This document shows positions 15,299 through 23,748 of a stretch of 39,240 bases of DNA, one piece after another. The stretch's first letter is position 1. Each line of letters starts with the position of its first letter. The position numbers and the translations under genes were made by a program. This DNA comes from a virus: positions 1-39,240 of IMG/VR virus record IMGVR_UViG_3300009093_000081; one strand, written 5' to 3'. Under the pieces are notes generated by a model, which did no database searches, was not told where the DNA came from, and worked only from the letters and a program-made list of their open reading frames with translations.

Positions 15299-17058
15299 TT
15301 AAACTACCTCCAGAAACATCTCAGACGTGGGAACAGAATAACCGAAGCGATACTTTGGGAACTCTTTGGTCGTCATTCAATCTTAACTTGACCGACCAGC
15401 TCGGCAAGACCAAAGTTACCCAGAGGTTGATTATAACTACCAACGGTATTACTAATCTTGGTTGCCCTGTGGCCTTTAAGCAACTCGGTACGAAAATATA
15501 CACGGTGGCGGGAAGCCGTACATTCATAAACCCAGGAACTAAGACTGAGACCGCTTTTGTGGAAGATGTGAATACTTTAACTTCTTGTTCTTCTGACTAT
15601 TCCGACCTAGAGATTTATAACTCAAAGATATGGACGACTTCAGGACAGGGACTCTATTGGTCTTCCGGTGGGTCGTGGACGCTCATAGATACAGGAGGTG
15701 GAACAAGCGGACTTACTTCAGGTACAGCACACAAACTTCTTTCATTTTTTCACACAAACCTAATTTATGTAGCAGATGGAAACCGAGTCCGTGGAACAGA
15801 CGGAAGTGCTGCAACCCTGCCAACTTCAGGAGCGAATACATATACTTTTGGAAGTAGCCTCTCTGGATTGAATGTCGTTTCGCTTCTAGCTGTTGATGAC
15901 CTAATTTGGATTCTAACTACTAACCCAGTAGACCAGACTGGATATGTCGTCACTTGGGACGGAACGACAGCAGACACACCTACTAAAATCATACCCCTCG
16001 ACTCTCGTGGTGCTTTGGCTGGAATAGTCAAAGACGGTACGGTTTACATAATAACGATTGATGGTAAACTCCAGTTTTATAATGGACAGACTTTTGTGAA
16101 TGTTAAGAATGGTTGGCTGCCAGTCTCATTTAGGAAGTATCTTAAAAATCCTTTCGGAACAAATAATACATCTAACGATAGGTGGATTCACCCTAATGGA
16201 ATCACCCTTGTAAATGGCAAGATAAATATCCTAGTTAATAACGAGAACTATGATAATGGGACTACGATAAACGAGAATCTTCCATCAGGAATATGGGAGT
16301 ATGATGAGACTATAGGTTGGTATCACAAGAACTCTATCTCCCTGTTTGATACTGCCGTCGGTACGGTCTCAGACTACGGTCAGAACCGAGTATCAAGAGT
16401 TGGTGCATTATGTAATCTTAGAACAGACAACAATTCTGCCGATAGTTATGTTGGCACGCTTCTAGTCGGAGCAAATTACTTTAGCGGAAGCGGCTCGACG
16501 GCAGTTAGTGCGATATATACGAATGACTCACTTGATACGGTGCAGAAACATGGTTACTTGGTAACGACAAAGATACCAGCTAAAAATGCCCAAGACTCAT
16601 GGCAGAAGTTATTTATACGAATCAAGCAATTACTCAATTCAACAGATGAGATTATAGCTAAATATAGAGTAGGGGATGCGACTTCAACTGAGATTTCGCT
16701 TACGTGGAACTACGCAACTAGCTTCACAACTTCGACTGATTTGAGTAACTATGTAGGGTATGAAGTCGAAGGTTTACAAGGTGCTGGCTCTGGAAGGACT
16801 GCCCATATAACCAAAGTAGAGGCGATGGCAAGCCAATTCATCGTGACGATAGACGAGACATTAGGTGCTTCGTCTGGCACAGGAAAAGCCCGTATCCAAA
16901 ATTGGTCTAAACTAGATTCGACCTCAGACCAAGTCATGAATCTTATCCAATTCGGGGACATGGGAAACTCGACATGGCTGCAGATTAAGCTTTGTATGCT
17001 GTACACAGGTAACGATGAGTTGTATAATTTAATAGTAGATAACGGCGTATTCCAATAA
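15295..17058 (+). CDS. Large tail protein, probable beta-propeller nozzle
   Basis: A 587-aa protein with repeated blade-like elements: G-T-K-I-Y-T-V-A-G-S, D-L-E-I-Y-N-S-K-I-W-T-T-S, N-L-I-Y-V-A-D-G-N-R-V, L-I-W-I-L-T-T-N and G-T-V-Y-I-I-T-I-D-G-K-L-Q-F-Y-N. This, its size and its place after the adaptor-like gene resemble the tail-nozzle proteins of podoviruses (P22 gp10 / T7 gp12 type). The last ~150 residues form a different beta domain (G-Y-L-V-T-T-K-I-P, W-L-Q-I-K-L-C). Function inferred; no signal sequence. Confidence 0.6.
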   Translation: MIKLPPETSQTWEQNNRSDTLGTLWSSFNLNLTDQLGKTKVTQRLIITTNGITNLGCPVAFKQLGTKIYTVAGSRTFINPGTKTETAFVEDVNTLTSCSSDYSDLEIYNSKIWTTSGQGLYWSSGGSWTLIDTGGGTSGLTSGTAHKLLSFFHTNLIYVADGNRVRGTDGSAATLPTSGANTYTFGSSLSGLNVVSLLAVDDLIWILTTNPVDQTGYVVTWDGTTADTPTKIIPLDSRGALAGIVKDGTVYIITIDGKLQFYNGQTFVNVKNGWLPVSFRKYLKNPFGTNNTSNDRWIHPNGITLVNGKINILVNNENYDNGTTINENLPSGIWEYDETIGWYHKNSISLFDTAVGTVSDYGQNRVSRVGALCNLRTDNNSADSYVGTLLVGANYFSGSGSTAVSAIYTNDSLDTVQKHGYLVTTKIPAKNAQDSWQKLFIRIKQLLNSTDEIIAKYRVGDATSTEISLTWNYATSFTTSTDLSNYVGYEVEGLQGAGSGRTAHITKVEAMASQFIVTIDETLGASSGTGKARIQNWSKLDSTSDQVMNLIQFGDMGNSTWLQIKLCMLYTGNDELYNLIVDNGVFQ

Positions 17059-17059
17059 T

Positions 17060-18808
17060 ATGAACCCAACACTTAATCCAGGCCAGGCGACTTTCTCCCC
17101 ACAAGGCGGTACAGGGGGATATGTTAATTCGCAGGGCGTCTATACTAACGGAGGAACGCCAGCCCAGACCGCCGACTCATCTGCACAAGGAACTGCCCCG
17201 ATTAAGGTGAATACCACTATAGACGGAGGTTCGCTTGGAGGAGTCCAACCGTTCACTACTCCTACCCCGAACCCATCTTCTACAGCACAAAACTCTCTTG
17301 GCGCAGCTGTAGCTCCTGCTATTCCTAGCGATGACCCTAACCGTACAAATGCGCTTAATAGCCTTCTTGGCTTGGAAAGCGGACAGAATAAAGGACAAGA
17401 CCAAATCGACCAAGAATCTGCCGCAGGTGTTCCTGATAAACTTAAAGTGGTCAATGCTCTCGATGCTAGTTCGATGAGCACGGCAAAACACTATGATGAC
17501 TTGATTCAAAATGTCCGAGACTCTGCAAAAGGAGTAATAGACCAGTCAGGAATACAGGATAAGATTGACGTTCTAACCCGTCAGAAGAACTCCGACCTCG
17601 CCAATATCGCTATACAAAAGAGCGTAGCAAATAATGACTATACAGCAGCCGTTAATATTGCAACAAAGAAAGTGGCCGCCGATACCGAAGGACAGCAGAA
17701 TAAGATTAACGCTCTCAAGGACTATATCCAGAATATAGACTCGTCTCCTGCTGAGAAAGCTAAGATGACTGCTGCTGCTAACGCACAACAAGCCCAGTTG
17801 GATGCCCGCAAGACAGCGGCTGACTATGCACTTCGCACAGCTTCGCAAAATGGAGCAGACGCAAAAACTTTAGCAAAAATCGGAGCGACTGCCGCAGACC
17901 CTAATGCGACTATTGCCTCAATCTATAGCGCAGGTGGAGATTACATGCAGACTAAAACCCCGAAGTCACCTGACTTGGTACAAAGTGTCGCAGGAGGAAC
18001 TTACGAACCAGTAGATACTACTCAGTGGTCTACTCCGCAGAAAGCAAACACAGGAAATCCAGCATGGGGAGGTCTTTCATACAATGGTCTTCTTAACGAT
18101 GCCAAGCTCTATCTTGGTAACAATGGAAAGATGCCTTCACTTGGCCTGGGAAGCAAAGATAGTGTGGTGAACGCCCGTCTTGCAATCCAAAACTTCGCAG
18201 GACAACTCGCCGATTCTATGGGTCTTGATACTAACCAGTACACAGCTCTAGTTAAGGCTAATTCAAGCGCAGCTAAACAGATTATCGAGCGTGTCGCAAA
18301 GGTTGAGACCGTTTCTGCTGCTCTTACTTCTCAATTCCCTCGCCTCGCAGATTTGGCTAGTAAGGTTCAGAACCTCGGTATACAGGAATCAGACCTTAAC
18401 GCAGGAAAGACGGCTCTTACAAGGAAGTTCGGTTCAGTCGATGCTGGAAACTATATTGAACTCATAAACACGGTTCGTGGAGATTATGCTTCACTCCAAG
18501 CCTCTTATGCAGGCTCAAGAGGCGGACAGTACTTCGCCGCAAAGTCTGAGGACGCTATCCCGCTTGGACTTTCACCTGCCCAGTATCTTGGAATCATGCA
18601 AACTATGCAGAATAGCGCAGCAGCAGCTTCTTCCGCCACACAAGGTGAAGCTAATGACCTTGTTAATAGTATAGGGTCTCCCTCTACTGGAAGCTCAGCC
18701 TCTACTTCAAGTTCTTCAGGGACGACAGTTATGACTGGCCCTGATGGAAAGCAATATAATGTCCCTAATGACAAAGTAGCCGCATTTAAGGCTGCTGGAG
18801 GAAAATAA
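17060..18808 (+). CDS. Internal virion / ejection-type protein, putative
   Basis: A 582-aa protein. Residues 1-75 are Gly/Pro/Thr-rich and disordered; about 100-310 is a long Ala/Lys/Asp/Gln-rich helical region (A-A-N-A-Q-Q-A-Q-L-D-A-R-K-T-A-A); about 330-520 is a second helical domain with Y-N-G-L-L-N-D-A-K-L-Y-L; the end is a Ser-rich linker plus G-P-D-G-K-Q-Y-N-V-P-N-D-K-V. Long helical, cysteine-free proteins between nozzle and fibre genes of podoviruses are usually ejected with the DNA. This is a positional inference. A lytic domain was looked for and not seen. Confidence 0.5.
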   Translation: MNPTLNPGQATFSPQGGTGGYVNSQGVYTNGGTPAQTADSSAQGTAPIKVNTTIDGGSLGGVQPFTTPTPNPSSTAQNSLGAAVAPAIPSDDPNRTNALNSLLGLESGQNKGQDQIDQESAAGVPDKLKVVNALDASSMSTAKHYDDLIQNVRDSAKGVIDQSGIQDKIDVLTRQKNSDLANIAIQKSVANNDYTAAVNIATKKVAADTEGQQNKINALKDYIQNIDSSPAEKAKMTAAANAQQAQLDARKTAADYALRTASQNGADAKTLAKIGATAADPNATIASIYSAGGDYMQTKTPKSPDLVQSVAGGTYEPVDTTQWSTPQKANTGNPAWGGLSYNGLLNDAKLYLGNNGKMPSLGLGSKDSVVNARLAIQNFAGQLADSMGLDTNQYTALVKANSSAAKQIIERVAKVETVSAALTSQFPRLADLASKVQNLGIQESDLNAGKTALTRKFGSVDAGNYIELINTVRGDYASLQASYAGSRGGQYFAAKSEDAIPLGLSPAQYLGIMQTMQNSAAAASSATQGEANDLVNSIGSPSTGSSASTSSSSGTTVMTGPDGKQYNVPNDKVAAFKAAGGK

Positions 18809-18809
18809 T

Positions 18810-20198
18810 ATGGCATTTGACCCAACACAATTTGGTGCGACACCAGTAACAGGAAGCTTTAATCCTTCTGATTTTGGAGCAACTGAGATAAGCTCTCAAC
18901 CAAAAGTGGATACTTCGCAGATGCCACGCTCAAGACTGACTGGAAACTATTCTCCATCTCAACCAGGAGGCCTTAGAGAATATCTTGATGAAAATACAGG
19001 ACAATATGTCCCTGAAAATCAGGCATCAATAGGACAGAAAGCAAAAGCATTAGCTGAGACCTTTCTTGACCCTGCCGCAAAAGCCTTAGGTTCTGCCGCT
19101 AAAGTCCCCCAAGATATAGTTTCTTCGATAATGAACCACCCTACTTCAGATTTTCAAATGAAGTTACCGTCAGGGAAGACCTCTAGTACTATCCAGCATG
19201 AGTTTGAGACACAGACAATTCCTGATGTCACTTCAGGGAAGACAAGCCCTCTAGCTGGAACGGCAGATGTAGTAGGACAGACCGTTGGTGGTGCGGCCAC
19301 ATTTCTTGGAGGTGGTGCAGCTAAAGAGGGAGTCCAAGCTGGAGCTGATACTGCGGCAGATATAGCTTCATATATGAAAGGAAGACTAGAGGGGGGCGAT
19401 AAGACTTTTGAATCAGCACTTAAAGATGTAACGCCAAACTTCGAAAAGGCAACACCGACTGAGAAAGGAAATCTTATATCCCAACCAGCCGTTAATGGTA
19501 CGCCTAGAGTACAAGAAGGAGGGTTCTTTAGTGGAAGAAGTGTAACCTCCACTCCCCACGAAGCAGAAGTTGCTAATAAACTTTCTACAATTCCAGGATA
19601 TAAACCCAATATGACCGCACTGGATAAGTCGAACCTTGTTAACGACCAGATTGCTAAAGAGGGTAATCAAATGAGGGCTTCTCTACAGAATGAACCGTTC
19701 ATAGCTCCGCCAAAAGAAATAGTCAGTGTGGTAAGAAAAGCAGTAAATGCCGTCCCACAAAATAGTCTTCTTCTTCAAAAGTCCGACCCTGTAATAGCGA
19801 ACTATCTTAGGGTCGTGAATAATTCGGCTTCGAATATGACTGGAAATCTTGAAGGTGTCCTTAACCTTAAGCAGACCCTTGACGCTGCTTACGAGAACGC
19901 TAGGGGTAAACTAGCCTTTGGTTCAGACAGTTCATCTGCACTTGATGAGGTACATACCGCAGCTCGTGACGCACTTACTCAGTATATGATTAAGAACGCC
20001 CAGAATACGAATGTAAAATTAGCCCTCCGTTCTCAGTGGTTACTTTATAAAGCTTCTGATGTCATCACTAAGAAGGCGGCTAAGGAAGGTACTTCGGGCG
20101 CAGAGAGGCTTCTTGATAGCCACCCTGTGTTAAAGACGGGAGTTGGAATAATTAAGAAAGCAGTACCATTCGGGCTTGGTGCTCATATCGTCCCGTAG
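18810..20198 (+). CDS. Internal virion-type protein, putative
   Basis: A 462-aa protein starting one base after the previous stop. The N-terminus has two copies of F-x-P-x-x-F-G-A-T (F-D-P-T-Q-F-G-A-T and F-N-P-S-D-F-G-A-T), which is also seen in ejected phage proteins, then a Gly/Ala-rich stretch (V-G-Q-T-V-G-G-A-A-T-F-L-G-G-G) that could insert in a membrane, and a helical C-terminal half with L-K-Q-T-L-D-A-A-Y-E-N-A-R-G-K and A-A-R-D-A-L-T-Q-Y-M. The end K-K-A-V-P-F-G-L-G may be membrane-active. Role inferred. Confidence 0.5.
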   Translation: MAFDPTQFGATPVTGSFNPSDFGATEISSQPKVDTSQMPRSRLTGNYSPSQPGGLREYLDENTGQYVPENQASIGQKAKALAETFLDPAAKALGSAAKVPQDIVSSIMNHPTSDFQMKLPSGKTSSTIQHEFETQTIPDVTSGKTSPLAGTADVVGQTVGGAATFLGGGAAKEGVQAGADTAADIASYMKGRLEGGDKTFESALKDVTPNFEKATPTEKGNLISQPAVNGTPRVQEGGFFSGRSVTSTPHEAEVANKLSTIPGYKPNMTALDKSNLVNDQIAKEGNQMRASLQNEPFIAPPKEIVSVVRKAVNAVPQNSLLLQKSDPVIANYLRVVNNSASNMTGNLEGVLNLKQTLDAAYENARGKLAFGSDSSSALDEVHTAARDALTQYMIKNAQNTNVKLALRSQWLLYKASDVITKKAAKEGTSGAERLLDSHPVLKTGVGIIKKAVPFGLGAHIVP

Positions 20199-20271
20199 TC
20201 AGGGCAAATCTTATGAAGAAAGACTCCGATAAATAAGATAATGAGAAAAGCCACAGTATCTTAACTCTACC

Positions 20272-21018
20272 ATGAAAGAACTAAACCCTCAACAGAAAAG
20301 AAAGGCAAAAAGACTGGTAAAGTTCACCCAAAACAAAGATAGGGCTGTATTTGACGACCTTAACTTCCTAGAAGACTCAATTTTAGAATTAAAAGATTTA
20401 GTCGCTAACCTTAAATTGGAAAAGGGAGACAAGGGTGATTCTATTCAAGGGGAACAGGGTGGAAAAGGAGAGGTTGGTGAAAAGGGAGACAAAGGCGATA
20501 CTGGTGAGCGCGGAGCAGATGGCTTAAACGGTAAAAATGGTCGAGATGGTAAAGACGGTAAAGATGGGCGTGATGGTTTAGATGGAAAAGATGGTCGAAA
20601 TGGAATCGACGGAAAGGACGGGATAAACGGTAAAGATGGCTCGCCCGATGACCTTAACTCTCTTAGAAAAAAACTTGACCCCGTTTTTAAGGAGATATAT
20701 GAAGGATTAAGAGGCAAGAACTATGGAGGTTTTATTGAGACTCAGGTCAAAGCTGGTTCGAATGTCTCTGTATCGAAAGACGCTTCGGGAGCATGGGTCG
20801 TATCTTCTACTGCTTCTGGTGGTGGCTCAACTCCCATTACACTCCTATCAGGCGGTCTTGGACAAGGAACCTTCGTTTGGGCTTCTGCCCCTAATATCAT
20901 TTTCATAGATGGGGTTGCCACCCAAAAGACCTCAGTAAATGGAACAAGTAACTGGACTGGTACTACAACGACAGTCCTCCAACAGACTTGGCCGACCCAG
21001 GATATATTCGCAATTTAA
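20272..21018 (+). CDS. Tail fibre protein with collagen-like repeats
   Basis: A 248-aa protein in three parts. Residues 1-50 are basic then helical (F-L-E-D-S-I-L-E-L-K-D-L-V-A-N-L), fit to trimerise. Residues about 52-123 are collagen-like Gly-X-Y triplets, unbroken from G60 to G123, rich in G-K-D, G-R-D and G-x-N. The rest is a Gly/Ser/Thr-rich beta tip ending T-T-T-V-L-Q-Q-T-W-P-T-Q-D-I-F-A-I. This plan is usual for trimeric phage fibres. About 70 bases without a gene precede it; the stop abuts the next gene's promoter. Confidence 0.8.
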   Translation: MKELNPQQKRKAKRLVKFTQNKDRAVFDDLNFLEDSILELKDLVANLKLEKGDKGDSIQGEQGGKGEVGEKGDKGDTGERGADGLNGKNGRDGKDGKDGRDGLDGKDGRNGIDGKDGINGKDGSPDDLNSLRKKLDPVFKEIYEGLRGKNYGGFIETQVKAGSNVSVSKDASGAWVVSSTASGGGSTPITLLSGGLGQGTFVWASAPNIIFIDGVATQKTSVNGTSNWTGTTTTVLQQTWPTQDIFAI

Positions 21019-21021
21019 ATG

Positions 21022-21030
21022 TGGTATAAT
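21022..21030 (+). promoter_or_regulatory. Extended -10 promoter placed for a leaderless fibre mRNA
   Basis: TGG directly before TATAAT (21025-21030), no good -35. The expected start of transcription, seven bases after the -10, is 21037, the A of the preferred start codon. The GTGGTATAAT block recurs at 32736 and, as GTGGTATGCT, at 35591. Confidence 0.55.
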
Positions 21031-21036
21031 ACTGTC

Positions 21037-23310
21037 ATGCTAAAAAAACTCCTTATTACTTTCGGAATAGTTGCCTTATCGTTATCATTTATTCAGCAGA
21101 CCGTATCAGCCGCCACTATCCCCTGGACTTCAACCTCTACAGCTACCAATTGGGCTTCGCTTAACTCAGTCATGGGCGTCCAACAGACTGCCGTAGCTCA
21201 GAACTATATAGCCACATCAACAACTGCTACCAATAGCTTCGCTGGCCCAATGACTGGAACGACAGCTAACTTTAATTCCACCATGACGATAGGAGGTGTC
21301 GTTAAGGTCGGAACAACTAATTTCTCATCGGGTGTAGATGTTACCTTGGGACAGGGTAGTATTCCAGTCTCTAACCCGTCTCAGCTTCAACTCAATTCTC
21401 TCTATACTTCGTTCGGTTCACTGGTAGGCTATCCTCTTCTTGGTGGCAATTGGTTCTCAAATGGGGTATGGGGTATTGGCCCAGCGACCCAGACATCAGA
21501 CAATACTTTAAGGTTGGGATATAGTTCTGTCGGCTCATCATTTGACCAGCCATTCGACCCTGACCAGACGGCCATGCTCGTGGCGATTGCAAGCAGCACT
21601 TATGGGCAAAACGCTACCATTAGAGGCACGGCGTCTTCGACGAACGATATCGTTTCTTCTCTCGGCAAGCCATCAGGAACATTCGTCGCTGCTGACCCGA
21701 CAGGTAAGCTCATAGCCACTACGACCCCATCAGGCGGCTCATCTTTCGCCTATCCATTCGACCGCCTCACTAACTATGGCACTACCTCGGCCGCTACCAC
21801 GACGCAGATATGGGCACAGAATGGCCTCAATGCCTCTTCAACGAGCCATTTCGTCAACGCCTCTTCGACCTCACTGTCTTCAGCGAGCATCTATGACACA
21901 TCGCTTGGTCAAGGATGGCTCTACACGCTCGGGGGCGTGAACAACGCTATCCTTTCATCGACTTCTCCGACAATCGCCTATCTCACTTCAACGTCAACGG
22001 CCACATCATCTTTCCAAGGACTTATAACTACGGCTACAGACTATAAGATAGGCCTTGGAGGTACGACAGATTTGAATGGAGGCTATTCAATGCAAGATTC
22101 GACTGGTCTTAAGTTGAGCTTCCTGCCGAGCCAATATAATGGCTGTAACGGATTTGGTCTCGATAATAAAAACGGGCATGACACTAGCACCGGATTCAAC
22201 GGATTCTTGATGGAGAATTGTCGCGATTTCGGCAGCAGCCGTGGTCTGGTCGACTTCGCATGGGCGGCTTTGGCTCCGTCCGGAGGTTCAATCCTTAAAT
22301 CAGTCCGTCTTGAAGTGCGTTCGGGCTTCGTAAAGACGCCATGTGTCATAGGCACTATCCCAAACTCAGAGCTTCAATTCGGTTCTACGAACATCTACAT
22401 CGGAGGATTCGGCAACCAGCCGAACCTGTTTCTTGGTTCATGCTTCTCAGCAGTCACTACTGGCCTCTCGATAGGACAAGGCATGTCTCCGACAGCGCCT
22501 CCGACCAATGGCCTCTTTGTGCAATCGAATATACAGACGAATGGCTCTGTCATTGCTACGGGAGCAGTGATAGCAAACGGCAACGTCCAGTCAAGCTCGA
22601 CCATTATGGGCTATCAGCTCGGCATAGGAACAACGACCCCTATCATCTCTGCTGAGATAGCCCCTATCCATCGAAGCAACACCGTCGTAAACTCATATAC
22701 CGATTCACCTTTCTCGACCACATTCTCCACTTCCCATACGCCGATTGATGTCGGTAGCGTGAGCGGAACATATGAAGATTCAGCCTGTAGCTTTGGAACA
22801 GATACTTTCTCCGATAATGGAGATGGTACGCTTGGAAGCAATTGCGACGGCCATATCGTAGCGAATATCAACTATACGACTGGCGCAGTAGATAGCTCCC
22901 CGTATCTGAACGAACAGATAGACACGATTAGCTACACGATAACAGTCACGACCAACTGGATAGATTCAACCGCCCTCCAAGTAGACGCCGACATCATCGC
23001 TCTAGGAACGACGACCGCTTCGAAATTCGTAAAGACAGGAGGTACAGGAACCCAATTTCTTATGGCAGATGGTACGACTGCTGCATCTTCAACGATATAC
23101 ACTTCTACGGGAAGCAAATTAAGTGTCGCTACTACCACAGCCACAGGCGTTCTAAACCTCGGTAAGAATATAGGCACGACTAACTCCTCCTCAACAGTAT
23201 TCATGTCAAAAGTACAGTTTGACGGGTATAACTCTGCTGGAGTGAGGACTTGTACTTTTCTTAATGCTTCAAATGTAATGACGACTATTAACGGAGCGTG
23301 TATAAATTAA
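21037..23310 (+). CDS. Large Ser/Thr-rich fibre or adhesin with signal peptide
   Basis: A 757-aa protein. The preferred start (ATG 21037) gives a textbook signal peptide, MLKKLLITFGIVALSLSF then I-Q-Q-T-V-S-A as cleavage site; an in-frame ATG at 21019 would add six residues that lie on the -10 element. The body is a low-complexity Ser/Thr/Ala/Gly beta protein with repeated S-T-S-T-A-T-S-S-F-Q-G and A-S-S-T-S-like segments, G-I-G-T-T-T-P, and an ending C-T-F-L-N-A-S-N-V-M-T-T-I-N-G-A-C. Such segments are typical of surface proteins of Parcubacteria-like hosts. A signal peptide is unusual for a tail fibre, so it may instead coat the host cell. The middle (about 21600-22900) is richer in G+C than the ends. 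Confidence 0.7.
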   Translation: MLKKLLITFGIVALSLSFIQQTVSAATIPWTSTSTATNWASLNSVMGVQQTAVAQNYIATSTTATNSFAGPMTGTTANFNSTMTIGGVVKVGTTNFSSGVDVTLGQGSIPVSNPSQLQLNSLYTSFGSLVGYPLLGGNWFSNGVWGIGPATQTSDNTLRLGYSSVGSSFDQPFDPDQTAMLVAIASSTYGQNATIRGTASSTNDIVSSLGKPSGTFVAADPTGKLIATTTPSGGSSFAYPFDRLTNYGTTSAATTTQIWAQNGLNASSTSHFVNASSTSLSSASIYDTSLGQGWLYTLGGVNNAILSSTSPTIAYLTSTSTATSSFQGLITTATDYKIGLGGTTDLNGGYSMQDSTGLKLSFLPSQYNGCNGFGLDNKNGHDTSTGFNGFLMENCRDFGSSRGLVDFAWAALAPSGGSILKSVRLEVRSGFVKTPCVIGTIPNSELQFGSTNIYIGGFGNQPNLFLGSCFSAVTTGLSIGQGMSPTAPPTNGLFVQSNIQTNGSVIATGAVIANGNVQSSSTIMGYQLGIGTTTPIISAEIAPIHRSNTVVNSYTDSPFSTTFSTSHTPIDVGSVSGTYEDSACSFGTDTFSDNGDGTLGSNCDGHIVANINYTTGAVDSSPYLNEQIDTISYTITVTTNWIDSTALQVDADIIALGTTTASKFVKTGGTGTQFLMADGTTAASSTIYTSTGSKLSVATTTATGVLNLGKNIGTTNSSSTVFMSKVQFDGYNSAGVRTCTFLNASNVMTTINGACIN

Positions 23311-23311
23311 A

Positions 23312-23635
23312 ATGATTACCAAAGAAGAAGTAAAAGATATTGTCGAGGACGTGGTGTTCAAATCACACTCATCAGTCGCCTCCGTTACTTCTAACGCCTT
23401 TGGGGAGATTAAAAGGGACATAGCACTCATAAAAAAGGACCTCCAATACATCAAAGAGGATAATAATCGCAGGAATGGGGCGTTTGTGAAGGCTGTTGAG
23501 GGATTCACTCAGAAGATAGAGAACCTAGACGCATACCGAAGCTACACGACTGGGGCCGTGGCAGTAATAATCCCCATCGTAGGGTTTCTGGCTTACGAGG
23601 TAATCCACCTTCTCCAAGAGATTAAAACCCTATGA
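23312..23635 (+). CDS. Holin-like or spanin-like membrane protein with coiled coil
   Basis: A 107-aa protein: residues 1-75 are charged and helical (I-K-R-D-I-A-L-I-K-K-D-L-Q-Y-I-K-E-D), followed by one membrane segment (T-G-A-V-A-V-I-I-P-I-V-G-F-L-A-Y-E-V-I) and a short tail. The 'helical domain then one C-terminal membrane helix' form is common for phage membrane proteins next to endolysins. It is probably part of the lysis cassette, together with the tiny membrane protein and the M23 endolysin that follow in overlapping frames. Confidence 0.6.
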   Translation: MITKEEVKDIVEDVVFKSHSSVASVTSNAFGEIKRDIALIKKDLQYIKEDNNRRNGAFVKAVEGFTQKIENLDAYRSYTTGAVAVIIPIVGFLAYEVIHLLQEIKTL

Positions 23636-23748
23636 ATGACGATTTCATGACAGTCAAAGAGGGTGAAAAACAGGCGAAGATTCTGCTAATAGTCTTCTTT
23701 GGAGTTGTCGCTTTTATCCTCATAGTCTGTGCTATTTTAATCCTATGA
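23632..23748 (+). CDS. Tiny membrane protein, candidate holin
   Basis: A 38-aa frame from ATG 23632 (overlapping the previous stop) to TGA 23748 (overlapping the endolysin ATG). It has a hydrophilic N-terminus and one strong membrane segment (I-L-L-I-V-F-F-G-V-V-A-F-I-L-I-V-C-A-I-L) at the C-terminal end. Position between a membrane protein and the endolysin, with ATGA overlaps on both sides, supports a lysis role. Confidence 0.65.
   Translation: MNDDFMTVKEGEKQAKILLIVFFGVVAFILIVCAILIL

Noticed and set aside
20440-20640. CRISPR-like or tandem repeat array
   Set aside because: The periodicity is nine bases or multiples of three and encodes Gly-X-Y collagen triplets in frame; there are no spacers.
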